64,000 nt of DNA, taken from the NCBI RefSeq assembly GCF_003589595.1, contig NW_020653726.1:13782268-13846267 (forward strand), given 5' to 3'. The number at the start of each line of letters is the position of its first letter. The first letter of the stretch is position 1. The stretch comes from Hyposmocoma kahamanoa (Eukaryota; Arthropoda; Insecta; Lepidoptera; Cosmopterigidae). A program made the position numbers and the translations under genes. Below the pieces are notes generated by a model. The model did no database searches and had not been told where the DNA came from. It was given only the letters and a program-made list of their open reading frames with translations. Shown here in pieces: positions 41,891-54,971 of the stretch.

Positions 41891-43714
41891 TAAAACGTTA
41901 TTATATTCAAAAAAAATATTGGGTGACTATATTGTTTTTTTATTTCTCCCTTTTTTATATTTTTTTATTTGGTTATTACTCCCGGATTTCAAAGGGAGGT
42001 AGAAAGAGAAATAGAGCGTTCATTGTCTTATTTCACGCACACCGCAATATACTATGTAATACAATAAATGGAATAATATAGAAACACAAAATTAATATTA
42101 ACAGTGGGAGCAAAACAAACTAGGGTATTATCCGCTCTATGTATGTTACTTGAAGTTTCAATTAATGCCACCGCTCACCCCACCACACCGTACCCCACCC
42201 GCGCAGAGCTGAAGAGAGTCCGTAGCGCATCCTCGCACTGCGCCGCTGCACATTCTCTCACCGCCTAGCTACCTCGAACAGCTTTGGTGGAAAACATCAC
42301 ACCGATTCATAGCGCCGCCACACATCCTCGCATCGCCTCGCTACCTCGCACATCTCTGGTGGAAAGGCAGCCTTAGACATACAAAAAGTGTTGATGGTTT
42401 TTATATTAACTCGCTCATATGTCATAACGAGAATATGTTATAATTCCTGTTCTATATACTTTCCATTTATTTAAAAATAATATAATAACCATGAATAAAC
42501 AGATAAAGACTTATTGCGTCATTTACTTCAGGTACGTGGATCGCGATAACTGATTCTACAAGTCTATCATATCTCTACCTATAAGAGGCAAAGGCACCAT
42601 TAATAATCCTTATCTCTTCAAACATTTTTACTATAACACTATGACTCCGCAAATAATCATACTTTCATATTTCAAAGTCAAATCTAGATCTACACTTCCA
42701 CCACGTTATACCACTTTAGTAAAACAAATATATAGAATAGACTTATTTGGACTTTTTTCAAAACAGGGTACAATTTGACACTTGCTTTTTTGTAGCAGCA
42801 ATTCATAAAACGCAGATAGGGTATTTTCACGTTCCGATCCTCTCTTATCCTTTCTAAATGGCCGCGCCAGTGAAGTCTGTGTGCTTTGGTTTCGCCGACG
42901 AAATTTTGCTGGGAGACGAGCTATTCTATTTCGGCGTTACGGCCTCTCCAGCTACTATTACACTGGAATATTTTTCTGAGAACCTTTCTCTCAGCCTACC
43001 AGGAGATTGTTCTCTTCTTTAAGTGTGTTCTCTGATTATCCTAGGCATCCCTGGAGCGACGCCGTGGCAGTGGACCTCCGAATATTAATTGGCGAAACAC
43101 AGCACAGGATCGAACAAAGTGACGTCATCTTGTTTCGAACACCAAGACACATTTACGTGTGTGTGCATCGAGTGACCACCCTCTGAAAAACGTTTAAAAA
43201 TGATGATGATGTTTCATCATCATGACGATGTTTGGAACTATTTAATTCTTCAACGAATGTCATGTAATGAATCAAATTTTATATTGATATACGTATCAAA
43301 ATATCATTAAAAAAGTACGTTTAATTTCGTCATACTTCCTATAAAATTTTGCAATCCATCGTCGCTTCGCAGCACAAAGGCATAAAGATCCGTGAACGCT
43401 CTTTACATTGCTACGATGAGTTTAAAAGGCTACACGGTACCCTTGTCACAGCACATTTTACTGCAAAGCTCTTTTCTTTAACAGACTCCTAACTATCGAC
43501 ACTCCACCTACCTAATATACATCTAAAACATTTGTTGTAATCTTATTGTAAACCGACGTTTTCTTTTCTTTGAATAGCTCATGAATGTGTAAGTTACCTT
43601 ATTATACGTTTTACCAAAAGGTTTTACTACAAAACAAAGTATATTTATTTATTTAAATGTTGCCAACACGTACATTTTATAACAAGTATATATTTTTTTA
43701 TAATCCAAACTAAT
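41891..43714. other. No gene; one MITE end
   Basis: 42165-42377 is GC-rich, with two similar units (CGCCTAGCTACCTCGAACAG.. at 42260 and CGCCTCGCTACCTCGCACAT.. at 42335). It ends TCTGGTGGAAAGGCAGCC followed by TTA, a Harbinger-like terminus. I do not find the other end. 42840-43190 has GC-rich patches without a motif. Confidence 0.4.
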
Positions 43715-43935
43715 ATTATAAATGCGAAAGTAAGTCTATCTATTACATTTTCACGTGTAACCCGCTGAATCACTATTGATGAATATTGGTATAGAGATAG
43801 ATAGGACCTAAAAGAAGTAAATAAGCTACTTTTTAACCAACTTCAAAAAAGTAGAAGGCTCTCAATTCCACTGTAGGTTTTTTTTTGTGTGTTTGTTACA
43901 TGATAGCTCCGGCATTTGTGAATCGATTTCATAAA
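43715..43935 (+). repeat. Dispersed repeat O joined to repeat F
   Basis: CTAATATTATAAATGCGAAA then GTAAGTCTATCTATTACATT, CGTGTAACCCGCTGAATCA, TGATGAATATTGGTATAGAG are the start of a repeat I know as very abundant in Lepidoptera. From ACCAACTTCAAAAAAGTAG (43838) it runs into repeat F (compare 4500 and 22700). A piece of O also lies at 57905-57940 inside the 1.2-kb hAT-like element. Confidence 0.5.
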
Positions 43936-44235
43936 ACTATATTCAACATTTAGATACAACCCAGTGTAGCGGAAACCAAAAACTTTCAAAGGAGCTTTAT
44001 TACCGCGGCTGATGTGAAACGAAACAGATATTTAGCAACTTACTAACACAAATCAATCACATCGACCTAGTCATTTTGATTTGAATATCGAAACGCTTTA
44101 TTCCGAATTCAATAAAACACAAATTCGCGTGGCGATGACGATTGGAATAATAGAACCGAAGCTTTTCCATTTGGAAACATCGTACATTGTTTAATTTCTT
44201 ATACCCTTTTCGACTCAGTCGACGGCCTTAACCTA

Positions 44236-44460
44236 TTACATAGGAGGATGGAATTCTGTCTCGCTTCGCTTGCCGTCTTTATTTGTAACTGTTTGTACTG
44301 CTAATTGTGCCGCACCATATTTACCAGGCCAATAAAGATCTTCCTCAGAAATCTGCCACGCGTAAAGGGCCTCAACAGAATTATCTTTTTGGGTAACTAT
44401 GACCTTGAAGTGTCGTCTCGTACATATTGTAAGTAATTTAAAAAAATCTAAGTAAATCAT
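44236..44460 (-). CDS. Unassigned 74-aa protein-like ORF, possible terminal exon
   Basis: Minus strand: after a pyrimidine-rich stretch and TTACAATATGTACGAG (possible acceptor), the frame reads RRHFKVIVTQKDNSVEALYA, WQISEEDLYWPGKYGAAQLA, VQTVTNKDGKRSETEFHPPM then TAA. Its amino-acid mix is unlike an AT-driven random frame (few I/L/F/N/K runs; W, D, E, G, Q present). I do not recognise it. It could be the last exon of a host gene or part of an unknown element. It overlaps no repeat seen here. Confidence 0.25.
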   Translation of the reverse strand: MIYLDFFKLLTICTRRHFKVIVTQKDNSVEALYAWQISEEDLYWPGKYGAAQLAVQTVTNKDGKRSETEFHPPM

Positions 44461-44819
44461 AACAACGTACTATGCTACGATTAATATATTCTATAACATA
44501 GTAGTTTTATTGAGTCGTTTTCAATACAATTTCGAGCATAATTCTACTACACTCGTAAACAAGGCAACTTCCTGTTCAATTTTTGAATGCGAAATGAAAT
44601 CCCAGCCAACGCTTCACAAAGCTAATTTCCTAGGTTCCGGTCCACTGCGACTGCAAAACGGTACACTAGCGAATACTTGCACTATTCATCCGCAAGAAAT
44701 GTAGGTATTCGTAGCTAAAATACTGTAAAATATGTAGAACACGTATTCTGCACCATTAATTTCACGCTCTATTTCTATCTCTGAATACTTTGGCGCACAA
44801 TCCATCATTTTGCAGGCGT

Positions 44820-45180
44820 ACAACCGAGCGGGCGGTATTTTCATGTATATGGGTTGGGTAGTTGAAAACTAACTCACCACATAAGTTATGACGTCACACG
44901 CCGGTAGCAGGTTTTTACGCGAAGTGCTCTGGCTACGTGGATCGTGTTATGCTCTGTGGTCGGTTGGCCGGACGCGCGCGACGAGCTCTGTAGTAACTCA
45001 TACACAGTTCCGGTGCAAAAACGACACAAGCGGACCACGCGATAGCGTGTCGTACTACACATGTACCCAGCTTTATTTACAGGTCGTCTGTTTCCGAGAC
45101 TCGACTTGTTTCACCCCGTATTCACCCCGAGGGTCTTACCGCCTAACTTGATTATCTGGAGCCAGTATTCAGTTCCCAAC
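44820..45180. other. GC-richer patch, no assignable gene
   Basis: About half GC (GGTCGGTTGGCCGGACGCGC, CGAGACTCGACTTGTTTCAC). An 87-codon plus frame (44888-45151) has no motif. It might be a regulatory or exonic island, or a decayed TE. Confidence 0.3.
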
Positions 45181-45419
45181 CGAGAAAAGTTGGAATATTT
45201 CCACGCAAAAAAAAAATAAGATGCAGAACACAGCTGTAAAGAAAACAAAAAATTGTGCATCGAGGTGGAAGAATCGCAATGAAAATAAAATATAACTTGA
45301 TAAAATACATGCGGGTAACTGTTGGTATACCTGCGAACGTTATATTTTTACTTAAATTCTATTACGTGGGGTAGTGAGATATCTGCGTTGCGCAGTGTGG
45401 ATAAAAGTAATGAACAAAG

Positions 45420-45503
45420 TAAATCATTCTATCACTGATCCATAAGGCAGATGAGCAAAAAACTAGGGGATGCTCTTGGCAAATAGTTACTTAATAAATA
45501 CTT

Positions 45504-45551
<48 letters not shown>

Positions 45552-46200
45552 TACCAAATATATATATAATAAAAATAATTGGTAAATAAATATATTATAT
45601 CAACAGGAATGTTATTAAAGAAGCGTTTACATTGCCCCTGAATGAAATGTGAGTTTATTAAGACAGCTGTCACGAATATCCAGTTTATTTTTGTTCGCGA
45701 CTATTTTTTATGAAAAACTTACTGGTCTTGACAACATAAACTACATTTCACAAATGTACTGTGATGCAATGTAAGATAATTCTTTGAACTTTGTCTCTCA
45801 AAGACACTCTGGAGCCCAGTTTGTAAATTGCCTAACAGCTCGCTTCTACAGGACAAAGATTCTATTAATATCCGCGGCATTTCCCCAAAGCAAAATACCG
45901 TATGTCTTCAAACTGTGGAAGTATTTAGCTGAAATAAATTGGTTTTTATTAGCTACCAGATTATTCTACAGGCTTCTAAGTTTTTTTTTAATTGCCTAAA
46001 ATACAGAGCCTCTTTGACAGCTAAGTTATTTGCTTTCCAATTTAGTATCGAAAATTATGCCTAAAAATACAACTATATCTAGAAGGTTTACTATTCATTT
46101 GTTACCTGTGTCCTTTATCTGATTGTACGTTTAAAATTAAAAATTGCAAATTTTAGTTCTTTGTCATATATTTTTTTAAGGTTTATCCTATATCCGGCTG
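45420..46200 (-). pseudogene. LINE family H, disrupted copy
   Basis: Minus strand from about 46200: FKRTIR, KANNLAVKEALYFRQL (thumb), then around 45890-45780 fragments of the 'LWGNAADINRIFVLQKRAVR' region (FCFGEMPRI, LQTGLQSVFERQSSKN). 45500-45420 is the 3' UTR block CAAGAGCATCCCCTAGTTTT then TTGCTCATCTGCC. The (TA)n at 45508-45549 lies between the two parts. Frameshifts occur throughout. Confidence 0.55.
45508..45549. repeat. (TA)n microsatellite in a palindrome
   Basis: About 21 TA units between TTGGTAAA and TTTACCAA, so the whole tract can fold into a cruciform. Confidence 0.95.
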
Positions 46201-46403
46201 TGATATAAACATGAAAGACCTTTCCCAGTGCTTCCATCCACTTTCGCTCTTTCTATGCAACCAAACCATTAAAGCACTCCCTTTTTATTTTAGGGTATGC
46301 ATAGGTGACAAGTTCAAGGCGCGTAAAATTGTTGTGCAGTGTATAGTTAAGACTGACAATTTTGACTTTACACCGTTCTTATCATAAGGGCCATAGAATA
46401 GCT

Positions 46404-46714
46404 TTTCTTATGATACCAAGTAACGGGACGAACAAGACCTAGTAGTAACTATGGTGGTAAGCGACACGCCTGTCCATAGTAGTTGCAGTAACGTTCAAAG
46501 ATTTAAATCGCTAAGACCTGAGAGGCACTGCCACTGCGCCGGCACCCAAAGACATAAGTTGACAAGTACCATGTGCCTGTAATTTCACCAGCACCCTTAC
46601 CCTTCAAAACCGAAACACAGTAATGCTCACATTACCGCTTGGCGGCGGAAATAGGTAAGATGACAGTAGGTACGTCCCCGGAACAAACTCTTTCAGAAGG
46701 ACTGCTGTTACTAA
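46404..46714 (-). repeat. Family A copy 17, full span
   Basis: CTTATGATACCAAGTAACGGG to AGGACTGCTGTTACTAAAA, with a small insertion (ACCTAGTAGTAACTATG) near 46437 and hairpin CAGTAATGCTCACATTACCG. Confidence 0.85.
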
Positions 46715-48344
46715 AACTGCTTGATATATAAACTACTGTACATAAGGCACGTGAATATAGGGCGTAAGTCGTGCATTTGTCGAAAATGATCGTGGAAACA
46801 GCTAAGAATTTGTGGATTATACTAGACCAAACTAAGTATTACTAATCTCATTTGAATTACTACTTGTTATATCCCATATTGCAGAACGTTTCTCAACTCG
46901 TCGAAAATTTTCTATTCCTATTCTGGACTTTCTGCTAAGTAAACACTATCGTATAAACACCTCCTACCTGAACAGCGCAGTGTGGTAAGACTATGATCTC
47001 AACGAGCATTGAAACGCGCTGATAAGTATATATTCGGCGCTAGCGCAGCGTGGCGTGTGATCAACATAACACACATTGACACCTACGGTTATTTAAGAAA
47101 AATAATACGTGTAGCTGTAACAGTGCGTTACAAAACGCTTGTCGCTTGTCATCTGAACACACCCTTAGTCACTACATCATCGTTCACGCCTCTTATCACA
47201 TTGTTCCCCATTCTGTCTGCAAGGCTGTATTTGTTGATGTGTCTATATGTAAGTTTAAATATGGAAGGATTTTAACAATTATCACCATTCCAGTCACGAC
47301 CGTGCATCGCAGTACTACAACCAGTCAGATACGTTAGATATGAGTAGATCCCGAAAATATTCCGCTATAATTCTAAACACCTTGACGACTTCTTTCGAGC
47401 CATGAATAAGCATAAGCTACCTGACTTCCCGGCACGTGACTGCAAGTAATGTTGGTTGCAGCGCTAGACAAAATGCGATGCGAGGTCACGCATACCGTTG
47501 TCGCTGCCGCCACTGTGTTAAAGCAGCAGTAAGTTGACTTCTGACATTTAGTGAAGTTGACCACTACCCAGGTCTCTCGACGATGCCGACGGCTACATAA
47601 AAACGACTTAGACAAACAGATAGCATATTAAAACAACCCGTTTAAAAAAAAAACAATTAGGTACTACTAATGATTGCTTTTTATATCATAATAAAATATT
47701 TTTTATCGATTTGATTTCAATCCACATCTTTTTTTGGTATGTCAATGCCAAAAAAGTCGGAAACCAAATCGTTTTTCCAAAGATTTTTCTTCGTGATTAT
47801 CTAGTTTTCTCACTGTTTTATCATTTTTAGTTAAAATTAAAAAAGAAACTAATCTAAAAATCTGCTTAATAAAATTATCGGATATGTAACGGATAATTAG
47901 CTGAAAATTATCATGATAATTACCAAAGAAAATAAATATCTTGATAATTTCGAACCCTGCCTGCCTGCCTGCGCTTTGTAATAGTCAATGGTACCTACTC
48001 AAGAAGATTTTCCATAGAAAAGACCTTTTCCACCAATGAATATATCCGAGATCATTACAAAATGGAGGGAATATAGTTCTCGCTTCCGGGCGAGAGCGGC
48101 GCCCCCGACCGTAAGATCACTAAGACGTGCTTTTTGCCCATCTGGACGTTTTCCATTGCTTAAACTAGATAAATTATTGATGTAAGTATTACAAATACAA
48201 TAAACAAGTGCACTAAACCCGATCTGAAAACCAAGAATTACTTAACTTTGCAAGAGGTCCTACTCACTAACAAATTCCACGAAAATAAAAGGAAATTAAC
48301 CCAACGATATCTACATGCTAGCGTACTAAATCCGGCGTTCCATT
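46715..48344. other. No gene seen
   Basis: 47009-47615 has GC-richer segments and opposing frames of 80-88 codons with no motif. A short (TGCC)n is at 47954-47970. Confidence 0.35.
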
Positions 48345-48373
48345 CACACACTGTGTTTTACATCTGTAAAACA

Positions 48374-48420
<47 letters not shown>
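48345..48420. repeat. Hairpin running into (TG)n microsatellite
   Basis: CACACACTGTGTTTTAC, loop ATCT, GTAAAACACAGTGTGTG (17 perfect pairs; 48345-48382), followed by TG repeats to 48420. Confidence 0.95.
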
Positions 48421-48423
<3 letters not shown>

Positions 48424-49192
48424 TTCCGGCACAACACTTCATTTAGTTGGTTATCAAACATTCAAGATCCTCCTCGGTCTTCTTTGAAAATTAATTTACA
48501 TCGGTATGTTGCACACATTTGTCATTATGTGAACATGAATTTAAAGTTTTAAATTATTCATATTGATTCAGTAAGTAATGTTGTGATTTTTTATTAATTT
48601 GTGTATTATAATATATACAATACTTGAGAATCGCGAAATACTAAGCAAAATTTCACACTATCCATCTCGTTTCCGAAAGCACTTAATGACGCGTGTTAAA
48701 ACCAGACAAAACATAATGTCATACATTAATAAGCAAACAGAGTGTTTTAACTACACAACATGTATAGTATTAATAAAACAGTTACTATGGTTACCATTTA
48801 AATAAAAAAAGACCATATATAGATGTACTTTTCTGCAAGGAAAAGGGAAAGAGTTGTTTTTTCTTTTTAGTAATTCGCATGTTCTTATCTTCGAAACAAT
48901 TAAATAATGCTATCTAGTGTGCTTCGGTATTGCAAAAATATTTCAAAAAATATCAGTACAAAATGGTAATAACCTTTCATAGGTACGCGATTAATCTGTT
49001 TTAGGTTTGTTCTGTATTATATAACTATATTATATAATACCGATAACTATCTCAATATTATCTCCATGCCTAGCTCACTGTCAACAGGTTAAGACTGTCG
49101 CATCTGTTCACGGTACTATGGTACTGATACTGTTTGACAAAATTTAACACTAAAACAAAACACTATCACTTTTGAAAGTGACGGGCTTAGTA

Positions 49193-49340
49193 TTATAAAA
49201 AAAACCGTTGTTTCCTTGCAGAGTTAATGAACCTGTGACGATGTGATTTTCTTCCATCTTCATCCCACCTTTTGGTCACCTTTTCTCTGGTTCTTGGCCA
49301 CTTATTTTCAAATATTGAATCGTTCTTTAATTTACTTTGC
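49193..49340 (-). pseudogene. Possible LINE C-terminal relic
   Basis: The minus frame WPRTREKVTKRWDEDGRKSH resembles the 'WWPRTGKRxxGRPxxRWxDDI' tail at the end of some LINE polymerases, followed by RFINSARKQR in place of 'W.R.AQDR..W'. The match is short and has gaps. Confidence 0.35.
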
Positions 49341-49835
49341 CTCATCACTCTCATTTTTATTCGTTCCGTCGTCACCCTCTGCTCAATCGCTGAAGCGAGC
49401 AGTGATGCTAGTCTAATTTTGATCCTTTTACCTGTTCCCAATCTAAACCATGTGCCAATTTTAATACCAATGTAGTGTTACATTGGTTGGTACACGTAAT
49501 ATTGTGTAACTCGGCCCTTTCAGGGTAAGTCTGTGTCACGTTTTTAGTACTTAAATAGGGAGTGTTTTGTAGAGTTGTACCTGTTTTCTATACCATTTTC
49601 TTGTAACAGCCTTTCTTTTTTCTTTCTACTTAACTTATGAAACAAATTATGTGGACCGAAGTATTCTATTTTATGGCCGTGATCCTGGTCACGGCACATT
49701 GGCAGCTTACAAGCTCTTCAAACCCTCTACGGTAGCAGTAATACGGTTCAATCCAGATTATTTCCACCGTAGATACGCTAAGAGAGAATTTAAATTTTGC
49801 TATACAAATTTCAATCTTCGCCTCGCCTCGCAAGT

Positions 49836-49905
49836 GGCAACATAGCTCAAGGGTATAGCATCGAGGTTTTCGATAATGTCCCACAATCCAGTCGTAGACT
49901 TTTTT
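49836..49905 (+). repeat. tRNA-like SINE head, decayed
   Basis: ACATAGCTCAAGGGTATAGC is a good A-box region. The B-box position reads CCCACAATCCAG, changed from GGTTCGAATCC. T-rich sequence follows. Confidence 0.35.
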
Positions 49906-50054
49906 CGATTTTGGCTGCTTTTTTTATTCGATATTATTCATGATGTTGAATAAAGTTCCACACACTCTTTCCAAGTATTATTAATTACTAACTATTTATT
50001 ATTAGAGAAATATTTGTATGGCCTACATTTATTTACCTCGTGAGTTTGGGTGTA

Positions 50055-50145
50055 ATTTGTTGTCTATGTGTGTGTCCATGGCACCCGCGAAACAGGGTTT
50101 CCCTAGTGCGGGGCTATGTTGAGTATGTGCGTTATTATTATTATT
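50055..50145 (+). repeat. Retroposon 3' end I, copy 2
   Basis: GTGTGTCCATGGCACCCGCG, CAGGGTTTCCCTAGTGCGGG and GCTATGTTGAGTATGTGCG, ending in (TTA)n. Nearly identical to 26925-27015. Confidence 0.65.
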
Positions 50146-51944
50146 AAGGAGGACGAGAGCGGCAGCTACAACGTAAGAGGTGAAATTATTTATCAGATAG
50201 ATTCCGTGTGGTTTCCATAAGGTCGCAACTACTAGATGCAGGCTGCATAAAATAAAAATTCAGTCGAAATAGTTACGAGTGTCATTTGTGGGAAAATCTT
50301 AAACATTTCAATTTAGAATTTACGTAAAATTGATCAATGCGGTTTTATTTTGAAAGAACTATAAAAATGTTGTAGTTAGTTAGAATAATAAAAAACATTT
50401 TATTACTACATATTGCTTTATAAATCAGTCAATTGACGAGAGATTTTAATGTTTTAACATTTTATTTAACAAAAAATATCGTCAGATTGTATGTGTCAAA
50501 CATCAGATTAATTTTGTTTTAATTACGAAAGAACCCTTGCGTGTGCGTAATTGCAAACACCCGACAATATCGTAAAATTGTTACGAAACATTGTTTATTT
50601 TGAAATTAAATTGTAATACTAGAAAAATAATTGATAATCAAATGATTTGTTGGATGATATAGAACTAACTCTGCCTATCGTTTTGTAATGCGCATGTTGC
50701 AAAAGACACTCTCTTGCCTCTAAAGACATAATATACTCGAAACCCTTAAACCTAAGCTGCGACCAGTAAAACAATGTATATTCTATATTAAAAAAAACAC
50801 AATTCCACTGAGTTGATTTAAATAAATATAAAGAATTTGTCATGTACAATTTCGAGTTTACAAATTTACTTTACTCGCACATTAGTAAGTATTCTAAACA
50901 GGCTACATGTGCGCGTAGCAAGTCTGGTAAATTTTCGGGCTAGTTTTCTCTACCTAATTTCAGTGGCAATTTTTGTAATTTAAATATTCTACAATATTAT
51001 CATGAATTATTATATAATATTCGTGTAGAGTATCCTGAAATATTATTTAATATTTCACTATAATATACTCGGATACTTAAATAATAAAAACCCAAATTAG
51101 TAAAATCCAGAAAATTACCCGGCTACGAAAAATCGTAAATTGTCAACGTGACGTGACTACTTTTATGGCGTAATTATTTTTATTACCTTAAACAGATTTC
51201 ATGTTTAAAATCATAACAATGTTTAGTTACAGGTATCGACTGTTCTTGCATTTCAGTGAGTGTCGCGTCGTTGGCATAGCTCCTCTGCCAGTTACGATCG
51301 TGCCTTGGCAGGAGTCCCACATTCCCTACTCTCCTTAATAACGGAAACAAAGGAAACGAAGATTCATTTACTTAATGAGTATACAAAACGATTACTTCAT
51401 AACATTTTATATATTTCTTTTAAACTGACTTTGTATTTCTTATTTTTGTAGAGATAGTTGTTTATCACTTTAACACCCGCTGCTTCTTGTAGACTTCGAA
51501 TAATGTACATTTCTCCTACAGAATTTTATTTTTCACGAGCAAAATACGTTCTATTATTATATGATACATTGTCACCCGGTAATACCAAACAAAATACGGC
51601 GACGTGAGACGAATTACAACGTGAAAATTAGAGCGCGTCAGAGCTGTCGGTCGTATTTTACGAAATTAAATTTATTAATTGTAATTCTATTAGCGTACTT
51701 CATAATCCCTACAAAGACCCTACGCTTTGCTCCTGTTTTTATTGTTTCACTTTATATTACACACAGATGGTACGATGATTTTGAATCTGCCTTGCATATA
51801 ATGACAAATGTTGTCTTAATATTGTGTTAGGTATATTTAGAATGCTTTTACTTTTTAAAGACATCCTTGCATCGACGACCTCAGTTGAAAAACGTCTTTT
51901 TAGTATTCAGAACGAACAACTATTATATGTACATATAATATGTT
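50146..51944. other. No gene seen
   Basis: AT-rich. A 89-codon plus frame at 51561-51830 has a hydrophobic stretch but no recognised family. Confidence 0.35.
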
Positions 51945-52237
51945 TAGTAGCAGTAGAGCTTCTTGTGAAAGAGTTCATCCAGGGAAGGACTTTACCTATT
52001 TCTGCCGCCAAGCAGTAATGTCAGCATTACTGTTTTTCAGTTTGAAGGGTAAGGGTGCTGGTGAAATTACAGGCACATGGGAGTTGTCAACTGGTCTCAG
52101 GGTGACGGGCGCAGTGACAGTGCCCCTCAGATCTTTGTGATTTAATGCTCTGAGTGACACTGCAACTGTTACGGACAGGCGTGTTACTATCAGGCACACA
52201 ATTTGTTCGTCCCGTCACTTGATATTATTAAAAAAAT
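51945..52237 (+). repeat. Family A copy 18, full length with likely TSD
   Basis: TAGTAGCAGTAGAGCTTCTT to GATATTATTAAAAAAA, with an intact hairpin. AATATGT occurs directly before the start and at the end of the A-tail, a plausible 7-bp target duplication. This supports retroposition. Confidence 0.9.
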
Positions 52238-54639
52238 ATGTATTGAATAAATAATCTAATCACTCAACACGAAGATTAAATTTTCATTTAAAAAAAATGT
52301 AATAAATGTGACGGAGAAATAAAATTATACAACCGAGATAGCATCACATTCTAAAGAAACTATTTACGCGCTTTCATGCGCTGAATTCGCAGCACATAAT
52401 ATCTACTCAAATTAAATGTTTTCGCAGCAACAAGAGCGTACTAACAAGCTGCGGCGCGGATCCGTGACGTTTGCGACGAATTATTTTAATTAATTTTGAG
52501 GAAAGGTGGGGGGCGCCCGCCGCAACTGACGCTCACAACACTCACAACCCGTTTCAGAATGGGTATGCTTCAGAGACGCATCACCAACAATTTCTATTCA
52601 TAACACCTGTCACAAAACTTACCACTTCCTACTTAAAGACAAAAACCTCGCAAAAATAAAATGGTCAACTGCAAGCACATTCTGACTCATACACGTGAAT
52701 ATATCGCAACTTTAATATTGACCTCAATCTGTAGTGCTTTTTGGTCTTTAGTTTAGTAATAGAAACTTACGCCCAGCTAATACGATTGTGCCAATTTGAG
52801 TGCCTCAGTATTATTTATTCTCACTAGTCTCATGGGTATATTGCACCTGCTGCCAGGTAAATCACTTAGTAAACCAAAATTTATTTCTCTCTAATACTTT
52901 TTCAACTTAAGTACTGTAAACACCCTGTCTAATACATAATATAAACAAAAACTAACCCAAATGGCGCCAGTATGAACAAACTGCAGCTAAATAATTACTA
53001 AGACAATAACATAATAACTCTAGAAAGAAACTACGCTCACCCCACTAACTAGTGTATACTGTCTGCTAGATAGCTGTGATAAATTACTGTGCAAAACATC
53101 TGTTGCGTACTTATAGTGTAATTGAAGATAAAGCACAACTTGGAATATTAATTTATTGTACTTTCTATATTGGCAGTAACTGGATTCTGTTACTTATAAA
53201 ATATAGCCGCATTGAACTAGCGTGCCTCCCTGTGGACTTCCACCTTGTCTTTGAAGGAGATACGTACGAACCATCAACTAGTGGGATGCCTGTCGGAGCC
53301 AGTTAACACTCTAAGCGTGGTGTAACGAAATTCGATTTGTTCTTTACGTGATTTGCTTTGCAAAGGGATAAATCTCAGCTAATATTATTACGTGTTATTT
53401 TCTAATTATTAAAAAAACTATTTGCTAAGCTGTCTATGAATTACATTAACTAGTCTCGATCATGGTTTCGTTGTTTACTAAATGTCATATCAGCTTAACA
53501 ACTCAAACCGGGTGAGGTCTTCCATCCTTTAAGGTGACGTCGCAGAGGTGGTGGCGCTGGTATCTGTTTAATCTTAGGATGGTTGAATCTGTTCAGCTTA
53601 ATCAGTCATCTGACGTGGTCCTATGACGTAATGATCGTGGTAGGGTTGCGATATGAAAATAAGGAGTGAAGTTAATGGTCACCCTTTTTTAAGTATATAA
53701 TCATTGGTGCATGCTTTAAAAAAATAGGTATTTTGAAAGTGAAAAAGTAAACGCGGCCGTTCTCTGTGAATTCGCCGCGTGACATTTAAAATCCGTTTTA
53801 ACCATGTTTTGACCTGATCCATCTTTTTTACTATCGAACTAATTACTGTTAAAAGTAGATAAATGAATTAATTGCAGTAAACCGACGTTATTAATTCACC
53901 ACCGGCTGAATGGATTGGTAAAGAATGGAATAGGTTAGTTATCAATCCACGAACGTTTTTTATTTAATTCCTGTCCAAATCAATGATAAGGGTGTTTCCC
54001 TCAATGCCTACCATGCGGTCATATTCCGACGTACATTATATGAGTCAGTCAACCGAAAAAAAACACACAAAGTCTCTTTCCCTCTTATTGCTAGGACGTT
54101 ACGCTTATTCCGCTATGGATAATGCATTCCGCGTCGATAAGTGTAAGGCGATTCGATCGATTCCTTTACTACCATATTCTCCCAGTAAAAATATGTCATT
54201 TTGAGGTATTTTATTTACAATTTGAGAATATTCAAGAAATATCCATCAATACAAAACTAATATAATATATACAAATAAAACAGAGGATTACACGGAATGT
54301 CAACACGCGGAACAAGCTTTACAATATTAGTACACGCTCGATACCTTAAAAATATTAATCTATAAACTTTCAACCAATTACAATTAGGTTCTATATAAAA
54401 AAGGAATGTAAATTTTCTCTTTCTAACGTTTCTATCTGGGGGAATTCGACCGAAAAACTATATTTAATGAACGTAGCGATTAGACAAGGGGCACGAACCT
54501 TCCCCAAAAGTGACGCTTCAACAAGTTTAAATTATGACGAGTCATGACTTTGTCCGCCATTGTCAAAAGGGCAAAGGTGCGTTATTATAGTTATATTATA
54601 CCTAATTTGTTTACATTATGTGGAAATATAGTCGTGATT
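52238..54639. other. No gene seen
   Basis: Frames of 60-76 codons at 52471, 53076 and 53983 carry no motif. GC-richer spots at 52440-52530 and 53520-53560 are unassigned. Confidence 0.35.
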
Positions 54640-54880
54640 TATTGTATTGCACATAGGCGAGATGTCAGGTGATACAGCACATTTAGCAAGCAATTTTTAC
54701 AAACATATAGTTGACGCTCGTTTCCCATCAGGGTAGGCAAACACTATAGGCTTCCACTTAGATACCCTCTACGACCCTGACGCACATCTTTCGCCTCATC
54801 AACAAGAATCAGCGCTTACATACGCTCGTCAGTTAAGGGTAGATTACTCTTGACCTGGCCTTTGTTTAGGACATCCTCAA
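54640..54880. repeat. Possible dispersed repeat fragment
   Basis: CATCAGGGTAGGCAAACACT and CATCTTTCGCCTCATC resemble the 'GGTAGGCAGAG...' repeats common in moth and butterfly genomes. Single copy here. Confidence 0.25.
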
Positions 54881-54971
54881 TTGGGTCATAGTAAGTAGTA
54901 GTAGTAGTTATAAATGCGTAACTATATACTGTTTCATTAAATCTAGTATCTGCAATTACAATACACAGTAT

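Noticed and set aside
48248..48487. 79-aa ORF with (VC)n run
   Set aside because: Translation of the (TG)n microsatellite.
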